From NCBI GenBank assembly GCA_021413945.1, contig JAIOPK010000006.1:1-64000 (forward strand): DNA of 64,000 nucleotides, given 5' to 3'. The notes beneath the pieces were generated by a model. The model was not told where the DNA came from. It did not search any database and saw nothing but the letters and a program-made list of their open reading frames with translations. Below are positions 53,100 to 60,428 of this stretch, one piece after another. The stretch's first letter is position 1. The number at the start of each line of letters is the position of its first letter. This DNA comes from Candidatus Uhrbacteria bacterium. Its GTDB lineage: Bacteria > Patescibacteriota > Patescibacteriia > 2-12-FULL-60-25. Made by a program: the position numbers and the translations under genes.

Positions 53100-55637
53100 G
53101 CGTTTGGCGATTTCGAGCGGGACAATTGTTAATGCGCTTACGACGATGGCTAGAAGAAGCCACTCAATGGCGAGGGGAACGGTTGCGAGGACTTCATTAC
53201 CGATCGGGAGATAGATTCCAAGCAGGGTCATCGCGATACCGAGGCCGACGCCAAAGGTCATGGATGGGTTGTCGAATGGATTCAGTTTCCAGATCGGTTC
53301 TTCAAGACTGCGCAGGGCGAGGGCCATGAACAGTGTCGACAAAGATAGTGCGGCGTAAGTCATGGTGCGTGCAATGATTGGGTCCGGGGCGATTCGCAGG
53401 AAGATAATGTGGGTGACAAAGAGGATGGCGCTTCCCCCGAGACCGCTCACGACAACGAGCCGGCGAATCGATTTTGTGAGAATGCCGCCATGATGGCGTT
53501 TACCATTGCCGCCGTTTTTTTCGAACGCATACGCGATGGCGGGGAGGGAGTCGGTGAAGACATTGATGAAGAGAATTTGAAGCGCGTTGACCGGTAAGGG
53601 GAGGCCGATGAGGAAAGCGCCGGTGACGAGGACGAATTCGCCGAAAGCGTTGGTCAGGGCATAGGCCACGGCTTTTTTGATGTTCGTGACGATATGGCGG
53701 CCTTCACGGATAGCGGCGACGATCGTGGCGTAGTTGTCGTCGAGGATGACGAGGTCGGCCGCATCTTTCGACACGTCGGTGCCGGAGCCCATGGCGACGC
53801 CGATGTCGGCGGCGCGGAGGGCCGGGGCGTCGTTGACGCCGTCACCGGTCACCGCGACGATCTCGCCCATGGATTGATAGCGCTCGACGAGCTGGAGTTT
53901 TTGGGCGGGAGTGACACGCGCAAAAATGCGCGTGGCGCGCAGATCCATCTCGCTCATTTTGTCGATGTCTTTTCCGTGCACAGCAGTCTCGCCTGCTCCG
54001 ATGAGGCCGATTTCACGACCAACGGCGGCAGCGGTTCCCGGATGATCGCCTGTGACGACGCGGGTGCGTACGCCGGATTGAGCGATATCGCGGATGGCCT
54101 CGATCACATTCGGACGAAGCGGATCACGGAAGCCAAGGAGACCGGCAAAGCGGAAACCTCCCTTCAGTTCACGCGGATGGGGAAGCGAGCCTTTTCCATC
54201 GAGGTCCATGATCGCGACGCCCAAGAGCCGAACGCCGTCGTTTGCCCGATCCGCAATGTGTTTTTCAAGTTCCTTCCTTTTCTGTTCCGGCCAATCGATG
54301 AAGGTGACGAGAATGTCGGGCGCACCGACGAGTACGGCATGGCGTTTTTTGTTTTGCTCGACAACAACGCCGGAGAATTTGTAGCTCGAGTCAAACGGTA
54401 TGCGTTGGACGATTGTTGTTTTGGACATGACTTCCGGAAGCAAAACAAAATGTTTTGCAGCACCACCGACGAGCGCAATTTCCATCGGACGGCCAACGAT
54501 ATTCCAAGCCTCGGGTTTGTCTTCCGGATTCTCGAGCACGATTTGCGAGGTCAGGACGGCATTGGAGAGGAGCGTGTTCTCGTCGAATCCTTGCTCTGGG
54601 AGAATTTCTTCCAGCGACATCTTGGCTTGCGTGAGCGTGCCGGTTTTATCGGTAAGGATGAGCGTGGTCGAGCCCAAAGCTTCGGCGGCTACCAATCGAC
54701 GCACAATGCCTTGGCGGCCGGCTAACCGTTCGACGCCAATCGCCAGAATAACGGTGAGAGCGATGGGCATGCCCTCGGGAACCGTCGAGACGCCGACGGC
54801 GACGGAGAGGAGGAGCATGTCGAGCCAATCGCGGCCCGTGGCGATGCCGAGCGCAAATAAACCGATGACGGCGACGAGTACGCCAATACCGATGAATTTG
54901 GAGAGACGCGAAACTTCAAGCTGTAGGGGAGTCGGCGCCTCACGGTTTCGCGTACTCATTTCGGCAATCGCACCGAACTCTGTGTCGGCTCCGGTTGCGG
55001 TGATCACGGCTTCACCCAAACCCTCCACGACAACGGTTCCGCCATGCAGCATGTTGCGATGATCGGCGAGCGTTGTTTTTGTGGGAACCTTATCGATCAT
55101 TTTTTCCGCCGCCTGCGATTCTCCGGTCAGGATGCTTTCATCGACGGATAATCCTTGAGCGGCAATGAGGCGCGCATCGGCGGGAATACGATCGCCTTGG
55201 GACAAGATAATAATGTCGCCGGGGACGAGGTTGATCGCATCGATTTCATGTTCGTGGCCATTGCGTCGGACGCGGGACTGCGTGCGGATGAAATTCTCAA
55301 GCTTCTCGATGACATGTTGAGCTTTCCATTCCTGCCAAAAACCGAGTGCGGCATTGGCGATGATCGAAATAAGGATGACGGCGGTCTCGACCCATTCTTG
55401 AAGAGCGAGCGTGATGGCGCCGGAAGCGACAAGAATGAAAAGCAGGGGATTTGAGAGCTGACGCAAAAAGAGACGGATCGCATTGTCCGGACGACGTCTG
55501 GGAAGTTGGTTTTTTCCGGAAGCGAGCCTTGTCGCGACTTCTTGGTCGGAAAGGCCTTGAAGGGAGCTTCCGAGGGCTTGAAGCGCGTCTTCCGGGGAGA
55601 GGCTCCATGGGGCGGCGACGTGGGAGGGATGCGGCAT
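53082..55637 (-). CDS. P2A-type cation ATPase, probably Ca2+-transporting
   Basis: 851 residues with about ten TM helices. Motifs: an actuator LTGES, TM4 VPEGMPIALTV, the phosphorylation site LILTDKTGTLTQ, KGAP-like VGAPD in the N-domain, and TGDGVNDAPALRAADIGVAMG (hinge). The Ca2+ ligands known in SERCA-type pumps have matches: Glu of PEGMP in TM4, Asn and Glu in TNAFGEFVLV (TM5), and Asn, Thr and Asp in FINVFTDSLPA (TM6). Calcium or Mn2+ export is therefore likely. The N-terminal LSPEDALQALGSSLQGLSDQEV is the cation-ATPase N domain. TATCAT lies 6 nt before ATG 55637. The Ca2+-binding dockerin and S-layer proteins could be related clients; inference only. Confidence 0.9.
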   Translation of the reverse strand: MPHPSHVAAPWSLSPEDALQALGSSLQGLSDQEVATRLASGKNQLPRRRPDNAIRLFLRQLSNPLLFILVASGAITLALQEWVETAVILISIIANAALGFWQEWKAQHVIEKLENFIRTQSRVRRNGHEHEIDAINLVPGDIIILSQGDRIPADARLIAAQGLSVDESILTGESQAAEKMIDKVPTKTTLADHRNMLHGGTVVVEGLGEAVITATGADTEFGAIAEMSTRNREAPTPLQLEVSRLSKFIGIGVLVAVIGLFALGIATGRDWLDMLLLSVAVGVSTVPEGMPIALTVILAIGVERLAGRQGIVRRLVAAEALGSTTLILTDKTGTLTQAKMSLEEILPEQGFDENTLLSNAVLTSQIVLENPEDKPEAWNIVGRPMEIALVGGAAKHFVLLPEVMSKTTIVQRIPFDSSYKFSGVVVEQNKKRHAVLVGAPDILVTFIDWPEQKRKELEKHIADRANDGVRLLGVAIMDLDGKGSLPHPRELKGGFRFAGLLGFRDPLRPNVIEAIRDIAQSGVRTRVVTGDHPGTAAAVGREIGLIGAGETAVHGKDIDKMSEMDLRATRIFARVTPAQKLQLVERYQSMGEIVAVTGDGVNDAPALRAADIGVAMGSGTDVSKDAADLVILDDNYATIVAAIREGRHIVTNIKKAVAYALTNAFGEFVLVTGAFLIGLPLPVNALQILFINVFTDSLPAIAYAFEKNGGNGKRHHGGILTKSIRRLVVVSGLGGSAILFVTHIIFLRIAPDPIIARTMTYAALSLSTLFMALALRSLEEPIWKLNPFDNPSMTFGVGLGIAMTLLGIYLPIGNEVLATVPLAIEWLLLAIVVSALTIVPLEIAKRLLRTR

Positions 55638-55659
55638 GGGAGCATGATATCGCGAATGC

Positions 55660-55688
55660 TTGACTTTGGCTCATAAATTGCCTATTCT
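55660..55688 (+). promoter_or_regulatory. Promoter of tRNA-Glu
   Basis: TTGACT (55660-55665), 17 nt, TATTCT (55683-55688), 11 nt before the tRNA. Confidence 0.75.
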
Positions 55689-55698
55689 CTCTGCGCGC

Positions 55699-55773
55699 GG
55701 CTCCATCGTCTATCGGTTAGGACAGCGGCTTTTCAAGCCGTTAAGAGGGGTTCGACTCCCCTTGGAGCTACCA
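55699..55773 (+). tRNA. tRNA-Glu (anticodon UUC)
   Basis: Acceptor GGCTCCA with TGGAGCT, discriminator A and encoded CCA. The anticodon loop is TTTTCAA in GCGGC/GCCGT, and the T arm is GGGGTTCGACTCCCC. 75 nt. The first acceptor pair is G1-U72. Confidence 0.95.
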
Positions 55774-55788
55774 TCGAGCTTAGCTCGA
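55774..55788. repeat. Short palindrome with AGCTTAGCT core
   Basis: TCGAGCTTAGCTCGA directly after the tRNA CCA end; same core as 15400-15414. Confidence 0.5.
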
Positions 55789-55805
55789 CTCTGCGGATGG
55801 GATCA

Positions 55806-55820
55806 CGAAGCTTAGCTTCG
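55806..55820. repeat. Short palindrome with AGCTTAGCT core
   Basis: CGAAGCTTAGCTTCG, 17 nt after the previous one. Confidence 0.5.
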
Positions 55821-55855
55821 CCCGACCGACGGCGTTAAGAGATAGACTCGCCAAC

Positions 55856-55885
55856 AAAAATCAGCCATCCGTGGCTGGTTTTTGT
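55856..55885 (+). terminator. Terminator after tRNA-Glu
   Basis: AAAAATCAGCCA and TGGCTGGTTTTT form a 12-bp stem (one G-U) around TCCG. Confidence 0.8.
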
Positions 55886-55924
55886 ATTGACAAGATTCCA
55901 AAAATAAGGAACGGAGTAGAAGGT

Positions 55925-56203
55925 ATGCATTACGTCTACGTTCTTTTTAGTGAAGTTGATCGGATGCTGTATGTCGGCTCAACGAGGGATCTACGAAAAC
56001 GATGGAAGGATCATTGTGCGGGTCGAGCAGACGCGACAAGGGATCGCCGTCCCTTGCGAGTGATTTATTATGAAGCATATCCGACGCAATACGAGGCTGA
56101 GCGTCGAGAGAAGTATCTCAAAGGTGGGAATGGTCGAGGACAATTGAAAAAGCAACTTTTTGCGACCTTAGAAAAGTTGAACTATCGATTTAGGAATTCG
56201 TAA
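55925..56203 (+). CDS. Free-standing GIY-YIG endonuclease-domain protein
   Basis: 92 residues, one GIY-YIG domain of the URI/UvrC-like type. The YVYVLFSEVDRMLYVGSTRD segment supplies the two core strands (VYV and YVG), followed by DLRKRWKDH with the catalytic Arg and His region, and YEAYPTQYEAERREKYLKGG with the metal-binding Glu. Single-domain members are common in bacteria, and their substrates are unknown. The start is ATG 55925 with AGAAGG 1 nt upstream; the longer frame crosses a terminator. A long hairpin terminator overlaps the stop. Confidence 0.85.
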   Translation: MHYVYVLFSEVDRMLYVGSTRDLRKRWKDHCAGRADATRDRRPLRVIYYEAYPTQYEAERREKYLKGGNGRGQLKKQLFATLEKLNYRFRNS

Positions 56204-56236
56204 CAAAACACCCCCGCATTGCGGGGGTGTTTTGTT
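56202..56236. terminator. Bidirectional terminator overlapping both stop codons
   Basis: AACAAAACACCCCCGCA and TGCGGGGGTGTTTTGTT form a perfect 17-bp stem. TAA of the GIY-YIG gene and TAA of the opposite gene both lie in it. Confidence 0.88.
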
Positions 56237-56918
56237 AGCACGCGTATCTTCCGCGCACGAAGTATACGTCTTCTGGTGTTACGAGGATTGGGAGGAGGTA
56301 GTCGGTTCCCGAACCGATAAGACCTTCCATTGAATTGATCGAATCGTCTGATTTAATGATTAACGTTGATTTCGTCGTTGTTGAGCTCGATAATTCTTCG
56401 GTACTATTTTCTTCGTCGTAAGAAAACATCTCGAATGTATCGGTTCGTTTCATTTCGATGGACCAAGCTCTTGTTTGCTTGTCGACATTGATATTTGTGA
56501 TTGTAAATTTATCTGTATGGCGGACTGTCTGGCCTCCTCCGCATCCTGTCGCGACGGTAAATGATCCGCCATTAGGAACCCTGAACGTTCCCCAATCGGT
56601 AGGCGATTGTGGTCTTACCAATCGTCCGGGGCCAATCAATCCGGATAGAATGTAGCTATTACTGCTTATATTTTGAGTCAGCTCGTCATTCTGATTTTTT
56701 AAATCTTTGTTTTCTGTTTCAAGCCTTTGTAGATCATTGAATAGCATCTGCTCGCTTTGAGTTTGTAGACTCGAGCTATCCGATTGACTTTTAACTGTGG
56801 CTGGATAGCGACTATTAAATGCGATTATTAACGCCATAATAGCAAGGATGATTATGGCGATCCCGTACCCCAGCCTGGCATTCTTTGGCGATGCGGGATT
56901 GCTACTTTTGAGTCTCAT
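56235..56918 (-). CDS. Uncharacterised exported, membrane-anchored protein
   Basis: 227 residues, unrecognised. A short basic N-terminus precedes one TM helix (LGYGIAIIILAIMALIIAF, about 16-34), a Ser/Gln-rich stretch with heptads (LFNDLQRLETENKDLKNQND, about 59-78) and a beta-rich outer domain. Two Cys occur, one in VATGCGGGQ and one as the very last residue (RGRYAC), which could form a disulfide. The coding sequence is visibly richer in A/T than its neighbours, hinting at recent acquisition. TGT-TACTAT lies 6 nt before ATG 56918 (leaderless layout). Confidence 0.6.
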   Translation of the reverse strand: MRLKSSNPASPKNARLGYGIAIIILAIMALIIAFNSRYPATVKSQSDSSSLQTQSEQMLFNDLQRLETENKDLKNQNDELTQNISSNSYILSGLIGPGRLVRPQSPTDWGTFRVPNGGSFTVATGCGGGQTVRHTDKFTITNINVDKQTRAWSIEMKRTDTFEMFSYDEENSTEELSSSTTTKSTLIIKSDDSINSMEGLIGSGTDYLLPILVTPEDVYFVRGRYAC

Positions 56919-56924
56919 GAGTGG

Positions 56925-56933
56925 ATAGTAACA
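56925..56933 (-). promoter_or_regulatory. Extended -10 promoter TGT-TACTAT
   Basis: On the minus strand TGT followed by TACTAT, 6 nt before ATG 56918. Confidence 0.5.
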
Positions 56934-56961
56934 TACCAGTCGCCAATAGAGGTTTATTCTC

Positions 56962-57072
56962 CTAGGCGGGTGTTATGTTAATACGCTCGGCGATTGCATC
57001 GATAAAATGTTCCGTGGTCAGCCAAGTTTGGTCTGGGCCGACGATGGGATTTTTTACCTGGATTTTTGGCAT
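56962..57072 (-). CDS. Possible 36-residue micro-protein
   Basis: 36 residues (MPKIQVKNPIVGPD... ending NITPA). TGC-TAGGCT lies 7 nt before ATG 57072, the same layout as clpP, which is the main reason to list it. The first eleven residues resemble the start of NADP-dependent isocitrate dehydrogenases, but the rest does not, so it may be chance or a remnant. No TM segment. The region otherwise holds nothing recognisable. Confidence 0.3.
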   Translation of the reverse strand: MPKIQVKNPIVGPDQTWLTTEHFIDAIAERINITPA

Positions 57073-57107
57073 GGTTGGAAGCCTAGCATGCCGTTTTTAT
57101 CGGCGAA

Positions 57108-57146
57108 ACGAAAGCACCCCGACGACGCAGTTGCGTGTCGGGGTGC
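57108..57146 (-). terminator. Terminator of the STAS-like pair
   Basis: GCACCCCGAC (57114-57123) and GTCGGGGTGC (57137-57146) pair; on the minus strand TTTCGTTT follows. Confidence 0.7.
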
Positions 57147-57150
57147 GAGA

Positions 57151-57561
57151 TCAGGGCTTGTTGTAGGTCGCGCGATGCGCGGCCGAAAGTTCGTTTGATT
57201 CCTTCAGGTCTTTGGCGATTTTGAGCGGGATGTTTCTCGCTTGGATCGCGACCATTCGGAACGTTGAGGCGACGGCCTGTTTGCCGGTGATGACAACGAT
57301 GAGTGCTCCGTTCGAGTTTCGGAACTCATCGAAGGCCACCTTGAGCCGCTCGCGAGCTTCACGCTCGATACGTTCGACCTCGATCGCGCCGATGGTCCAG
57401 AGGGCGTTGGGCGCGAATCGCCGCCGCGCCTGCACGGTCATCGCGTCGATCGCATCGGGAGTGGCATCGTGCGGTAGCCGCGTCAGGACTTCACCCTTGA
57501 GGATGTCGTCGAGGCTCGAGGTCGCCGAGCGGAGGGGATTGCTCTTGCGTTGGTCGGTCAT
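57151..57561 (-). CDS. Uncharacterised protein, second gene of the STAS-like pair
   Basis: 136 residues. The N-terminal ~60 are polar and helical (SSLDDILKGEVLTRLPHDATP); the C-terminal part has an alternating alpha/beta pattern (AFDEFRNSNGALIVVITGKQ, STFRMVAIQARNIPLKIAKDL), not far from a STAS-like half. No TM segment. ATG 57561 overlaps the stop of the upstream gene (ATGA), and GGAG lies about 12 nt upstream, so translation is coupled. A terminator follows. Function unknown; the pair probably works together. Confidence 0.6.
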   Translation of the reverse strand: MTDQRKSNPLRSATSSLDDILKGEVLTRLPHDATPDAIDAMTVQARRRFAPNALWTIGAIEVERIEREARERLKVAFDEFRNSNGALIVVITGKQAVASTFRMVAIQARNIPLKIAKDLKESNELSAAHRATYNKP

Positions 57562-58001
57562 CGCTGACCGTCCATCTCCTCGGGTTTGCGGCCGAGGCGG
57601 TTCAACGCCACAACGAGCGTGGGGACGATCTCGAGCGCGGGACCGTCGCCGGCAACCGACGACATCCCGATCGACGAGAACATCATCTTCAGGGCGTCCT
57701 TGGCGACGACGATCACGCGGCCGCCTTTGCGGGCCTTGAAGATTCCCAGGATCTCGACGAACGGTTCGCTTGCGTCGCGGTCGAACTTCTCGAGGCCGGC
57801 GGCATCGAGGACCCAGTCGTGCGTCTCGTCGTCGAGCGCGGCCGTGAGCTGGAGACGGAGGCGCGTGACGAGCGTCACGTTCATCATGCCGGTCACGGTG
57901 GTGACGATGGTTCCGCCGGTGCGCTTCTCGGTGCTGACCGTGCATCGATCACCGGCACCCGTGATGGGGGCCACAAATTCTCTCGAATCTCGTCTGCTCA
58001 T
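57558..58001 (-). CDS. STAS-domain-like protein
   Basis: 147 residues. After a polar N-terminus (about 1-30) the sequence follows the STAS/anti-anti-sigma layout: a strand (GGTIVTTVTGMMNVTLV), helix (TRLRLQLTAALDD), strand (DWVLDAAGLEKFDRDASEPF, where anti-anti-sigma factors carry D-S-S/T and this one has D-A-S), helix (VEILGIFKARKGG) and strand (RVIVVAKDAL). If true, it would be a binding partner of an anti-sigma kinase, switched by phosphorylation and reset by a PP2C phosphatase; two PP2Cs are in this window. The start is ATG 58001, about 45 nt after a good promoter, with weak CAGG upstream. Weak similarity only. Confidence 0.5.
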   Translation of the reverse strand: MSRRDSREFVAPITGAGDRCTVSTEKRTGGTIVTTVTGMMNVTLVTRLRLQLTAALDDETHDWVLDAAGLEKFDRDASEPFVEILGIFKARKGGRVIVVAKDALKMMFSSIGMSSVAGDGPALEIVPTLVVALNRLGRKPEEMDGQR

Positions 58002-58051
58002 ATCGAGCCTGTTCTTTCTGAGGGCCTTTTCTTCCGAATGACTGCGCTCGG

Positions 58052-58079
58052 ATTGTACAAAAAACGGGGTTTTTGTCAA
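58052..58079 (-). promoter_or_regulatory. Promoter of the STAS-like pair
   Basis: On the minus strand TTGACA (58074-58079), 16 nt, TACAAT (58052-58057). Confidence 0.78.
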
Positions 58080-58092
58080 CCCTTTGGACATC

Positions 58093-58128
58093 AAAAAAAC
58101 GCCCCGCGTAGTGCAGGGCGTTTTTTTT
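58093..58128 (-). terminator. Terminator of the lipoprotein/peroxiredoxin unit
   Basis: AAAAAAACGCCC and GGGCGTTTTTTT pair around an 11-nt loop; the minus-strand T-run follows the stem. Confidence 0.8.
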
Positions 58129-58161
58129 GTTCGGCTAATTATTTCACGATGATGATTCCCT

Positions 58162-58347
58162 TTATGTTTGAGGCGGCATGTTTTGCTCGCTTGATTCCGG
58201 AATTGGTTCTGGAGCAGGCGTCGGTGCGGGTGTCGGAGCAGGAGCCGGGACCGGAATCGGTTTCGGGGGAACGGGAGGTTGTGGACGGGCGAGACAGCCT
58301 TGGCCCATGAGGGCGAGACCGACGGCGATGACGAGAATTTTTTTCAT
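58162..58347 (-). CDS. Small proline-rich lipoprotein
   Basis: 61 residues. The signal peptide MKKILVIAVGLALMGQGC has a lipobox (LMGQGC), so the mature protein is only about 44 residues, nearly all Pro, Ala, Glu and Thr (for example PVPAPAPTPAPTPAPEPIPE). The same PAPEP-type sequence forms the C-terminal tail of the 4,824-residue protein. It could be a stiff spacer in the periplasm or cell wall. AAAGGAT lies 4 nt before the ATG, and the peroxiredoxin stop is 1 nt upstream, so the two are one operon. Its polyproline content suggests EF-P dependence. Confidence 0.7.
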   Translation of the reverse strand: MKKILVIAVGLALMGQGCLARPQPPVPPKPIPVPAPAPTPAPTPAPEPIPESSEQNMPPQT

Positions 58348-58348
58348 A

Positions 58349-58885
58349 TTATCCTTTGAGATAGTTCAGCATGGTTTGCGCATCTGAAACTTCAAACGGA
58401 TCCGTCGGGCAATCGTCCATGAATCCCGGTTCGACGAACAATTTTTTGATCGTTCCATCCTCGACAAACATGCTGTAGCGCCAGGAGCGATCGCCAAAGC
58501 CGAGATTGTTCTTTTTGACGAGCATGCCCATCTTTTCTGTGAAGTCGCCGTTACCATCGGGGAGCATGAAGACTTTTTCGATCTTCAAATCCTTGGCCCA
58601 CTTGAACATGACGAAGGCATCGTTGACGGACAAACAGATGACTTCATCGACGCCAAGTTTTTTAAAGTCGTCGTAGAACGCTTCGTAGCCTGGGGCGTGG
58701 ACGGAGGAGCAGGTCGGGGTGAAAGCGCCGGGCAAGGAAAAGAGGACGATTTTTTTTCCGGCAAAGATATCGGCCGTTGTGCGGTCCTGCCAGCGATACG
58801 GATTATCGCCCTCGACTTTTTCATCGCGGACGCGGGTTTTAAAGACGACGTCGGGGACGTGGGCGCCTTCATTCAAATGGGACAT
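58349..58885 (-). CDS. Peroxiredoxin, Prx5 type
   Basis: 178 residues. The peroxidatic Cys is Cys59 in PGAFTPTCSSVHAPGY, the Prx5 signature (P-x-x-x-T-x-x-C). RYSMFVEDGTIKKLFVEPG carries the conserved Arg. Two further Cys (VICLSV and DDCPTD) could supply a resolving thiol. Such enzymes reduce hydrogen peroxide and organic peroxides with thioredoxin or glutaredoxin in the cytoplasm. The start is ATG 58885 rather than the upstream in-frame ATG 58912 because it gives the usual N-terminus (HVPDVVFKTRV). It is followed by the proline-rich lipoprotein gene. Confidence 0.9.
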   Translation of the reverse strand: MSHLNEGAHVPDVVFKTRVRDEKVEGDNPYRWQDRTTADIFAGKKIVLFSLPGAFTPTCSSVHAPGYEAFYDDFKKLGVDEVICLSVNDAFVMFKWAKDLKIEKVFMLPDGNGDFTEKMGMLVKKNNLGFGDRSWRYSMFVEDGTIKKLFVEPGFMDDCPTDPFEVSDAQTMLNYLKG

Positions 58886-58948
58886 ATTGGTAAAAGGAAA
58901 GATAATTAACAAATCAACCGTGTTCCGATCGTACTCACTCGACTTTTT

Positions 58949-59365
58949 CTATGCAAGGGCGACGAGGATCGCGCCGATGGTCACCATAATACCGCCGACG
59001 ACGAGTTGCCAAGAGATTTTCTCGGCTAAGAATATGACGGAGAAGAGGATGATTAGGGGGAGGCTCAAACGGTCGAGCGCGGCGAGCTTGGAAGCGGTGG
59101 TTGCTCTCAAGCCGAGGAAGTAGAAGAGCCAGGAAGCGGCACCAAACACGCCTGCCAAGCCGATGATGCCCCAGTCTCTGGTTTGGAGCTTTGTGATCGC
59201 CTGAAACTTACCCGATGCCATGACGGTCGTGAGCATGAATAGGAACATGAAAGCGCTACGAACGGCCGTCGCAAGCGTTGGATCGACGTTTTTAAGCCCC
59301 ACTTTTCCGACGATCGTCATGAGCGCGGCTGTAACGGCGGCGAGTAGTCCATAGACAATCCACAT
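58949..59365 (-). CDS. EamA-like half-size transporter
   Basis: 138 residues with four or five TM helices: WIVYGLLAAVTAALMTIVGKV, LATAVRSAFMFLFMLTTVM, WGIIGLAGVFGAASWLFYFLGL, and a C-terminal pair LSLPLIILFSVIFLAEKISW, LVVGGIMVTIGAILVAL. This is one EamA repeat; full DMT transporters have two, so this one likely dimerises. ATG 59365 is chosen since it begins just before the first helix; ATG 59377 is possible. TAGAAT (minus strand) lies 10 nt upstream. It is divergent from tsaD with overlapping promoters. Substrate unknown. Confidence 0.82.
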   Translation of the reverse strand: MWIVYGLLAAVTAALMTIVGKVGLKNVDPTLATAVRSAFMFLFMLTTVMASGKFQAITKLQTRDWGIIGLAGVFGAASWLFYFLGLRATTASKLAALDRLSLPLIILFSVIFLAEKISWQLVVGGIMVTIGAILVALA

Positions 59366-59387
59366 ATTTTGCCCCATTCTACCGTCT

Positions 59388-60428
59388 ATGAAGGCTTTGC
59401 GCATCTTAGGGATCGAGACGAGCTGTGACGAGACGGCCGTGTCGATTTTGTATGCGTCAAAAACGAAGGTCATTGTCGAGCAAGATTTTGTTTCATCACA
59501 GGTACCGATTCATCAAAAGTACGGAGGAGTCGTGCCGGAAGTGGCGGCGAGATCGCATGTGCCGGAGACCGTTTCTTTGATTACGCAGGCTTTGGGGAAA
59601 AAGGGGATGAAGGCTTTTGATGCGATTGCCGTGACGAGCGGACCGGGGCTCGCGACGGCTTTGCGCGTTGGAATCGAAGCGGCGCGTGTTCTTGCTTGGT
59701 TGTCCGGCAAGCCGATCGTGGGCGTGAATCATTTGGAAGGGCATCTCGCATCGGCGTGGTTGAATGTCGAGAATCGAAAGCTTTGGAAATTCCCTTTGCT
59801 CGCACTGATTGTCTCCGGTGGTCATACGGAGTTGGTATTGATGAAGCATTTTGGGAAATATCGGATTGTGGGACAGACGCGGGATGATGCGGCAGGGGAG
59901 GCATTCGATAAGACGGCAAAACTGATGGGTCTTCCGTATCCGGGCGGGCCGCAAATTGCCAAACTCGCTTTGCAGGGTGACGCGAAGGCATTCGATTTGC
60001 CTCGACCGATGATGAAAGATCCTTCGCTTGATTTTAGTTTCAGTGGGTTGAAGACGGCGGTGCGGATTGCGTGGGAGCCTTGGATGAAAGGGCCTGTCGA
60101 GAGACGAGACCAGGCTAAGAGAGATTTGGCGGCGTCGCTTCAGCAGGCCATCGTCGACGTGTTGGTCGACAAGACATCGAGAGCGACGAAGAAGTATAAG
60201 GTGAAAGGCGTTTTGCTCGTCGGCGGTGTGTCGGCGAATCAGCTGCTGCGTGAGACGCTTGGGAAAGCGTTAGTCGAACAGTTTCCCGGAGTGGCGTTTC
60301 TACCGTCGGATCGAAAATATATCACCGATAATGCGGCGATGATTGCGGCGGCGGGGGCGTGGAATTTGTGGAGACGGAAGACAGACGATTGGCGCAAGAT
60401 GGATGCCAAGCCCGAGTGGAATCTATGA
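59388..60428 (+). CDS. tsaD: tRNA threonylcarbamoyladenosine synthase subunit TsaD
   Basis: 346 residues, family length. The ASKHA core shows ILGIETSCDETAVSI at the N-terminus, metal ligands His115 and His119 (VNHLEGHL), VSGGHTELVL, the conserved GEAFDKTAKLMGLPYPGG, SGLKTAVR, and the third ligand in the KYITDNAAMIA region. With TsaB and TsaE it transfers the threonylcarbamoyl group to A37 of ANN-decoding tRNAs. CATTCT lies 7 nt before the ATG (leaderless). It overlaps tsaE by 4 bp. TsaB and TsaC are not in the window. Confidence 0.97.
   Translation: MKALRILGIETSCDETAVSILYASKTKVIVEQDFVSSQVPIHQKYGGVVPEVAARSHVPETVSLITQALGKKGMKAFDAIAVTSGPGLATALRVGIEAARVLAWLSGKPIVGVNHLEGHLASAWLNVENRKLWKFPLLALIVSGGHTELVLMKHFGKYRIVGQTRDDAAGEAFDKTAKLMGLPYPGGPQIAKLALQGDAKAFDLPRPMMKDPSLDFSFSGLKTAVRIAWEPWMKGPVERRDQAKRDLAASLQQAIVDVLVDKTSRATKKYKVKGVLLVGGVSANQLLRETLGKALVEQFPGVAFLPSDRKYITDNAAMIAAAGAWNLWRRKTDDWRKMDAKPEWNL

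Noticed and set aside
56962-57072. Truncated isocitrate dehydrogenase
   Set aside because: Only about eleven N-terminal residues resemble it; kept as a doubtful micro-protein without that name.
57562-57945. Extension of the 57151 gene to a 264-residue protein
   Set aside because: The extra part is His/Arg-rich shadow sequence of the STAS-like gene; ATGA overlap marks the true start.
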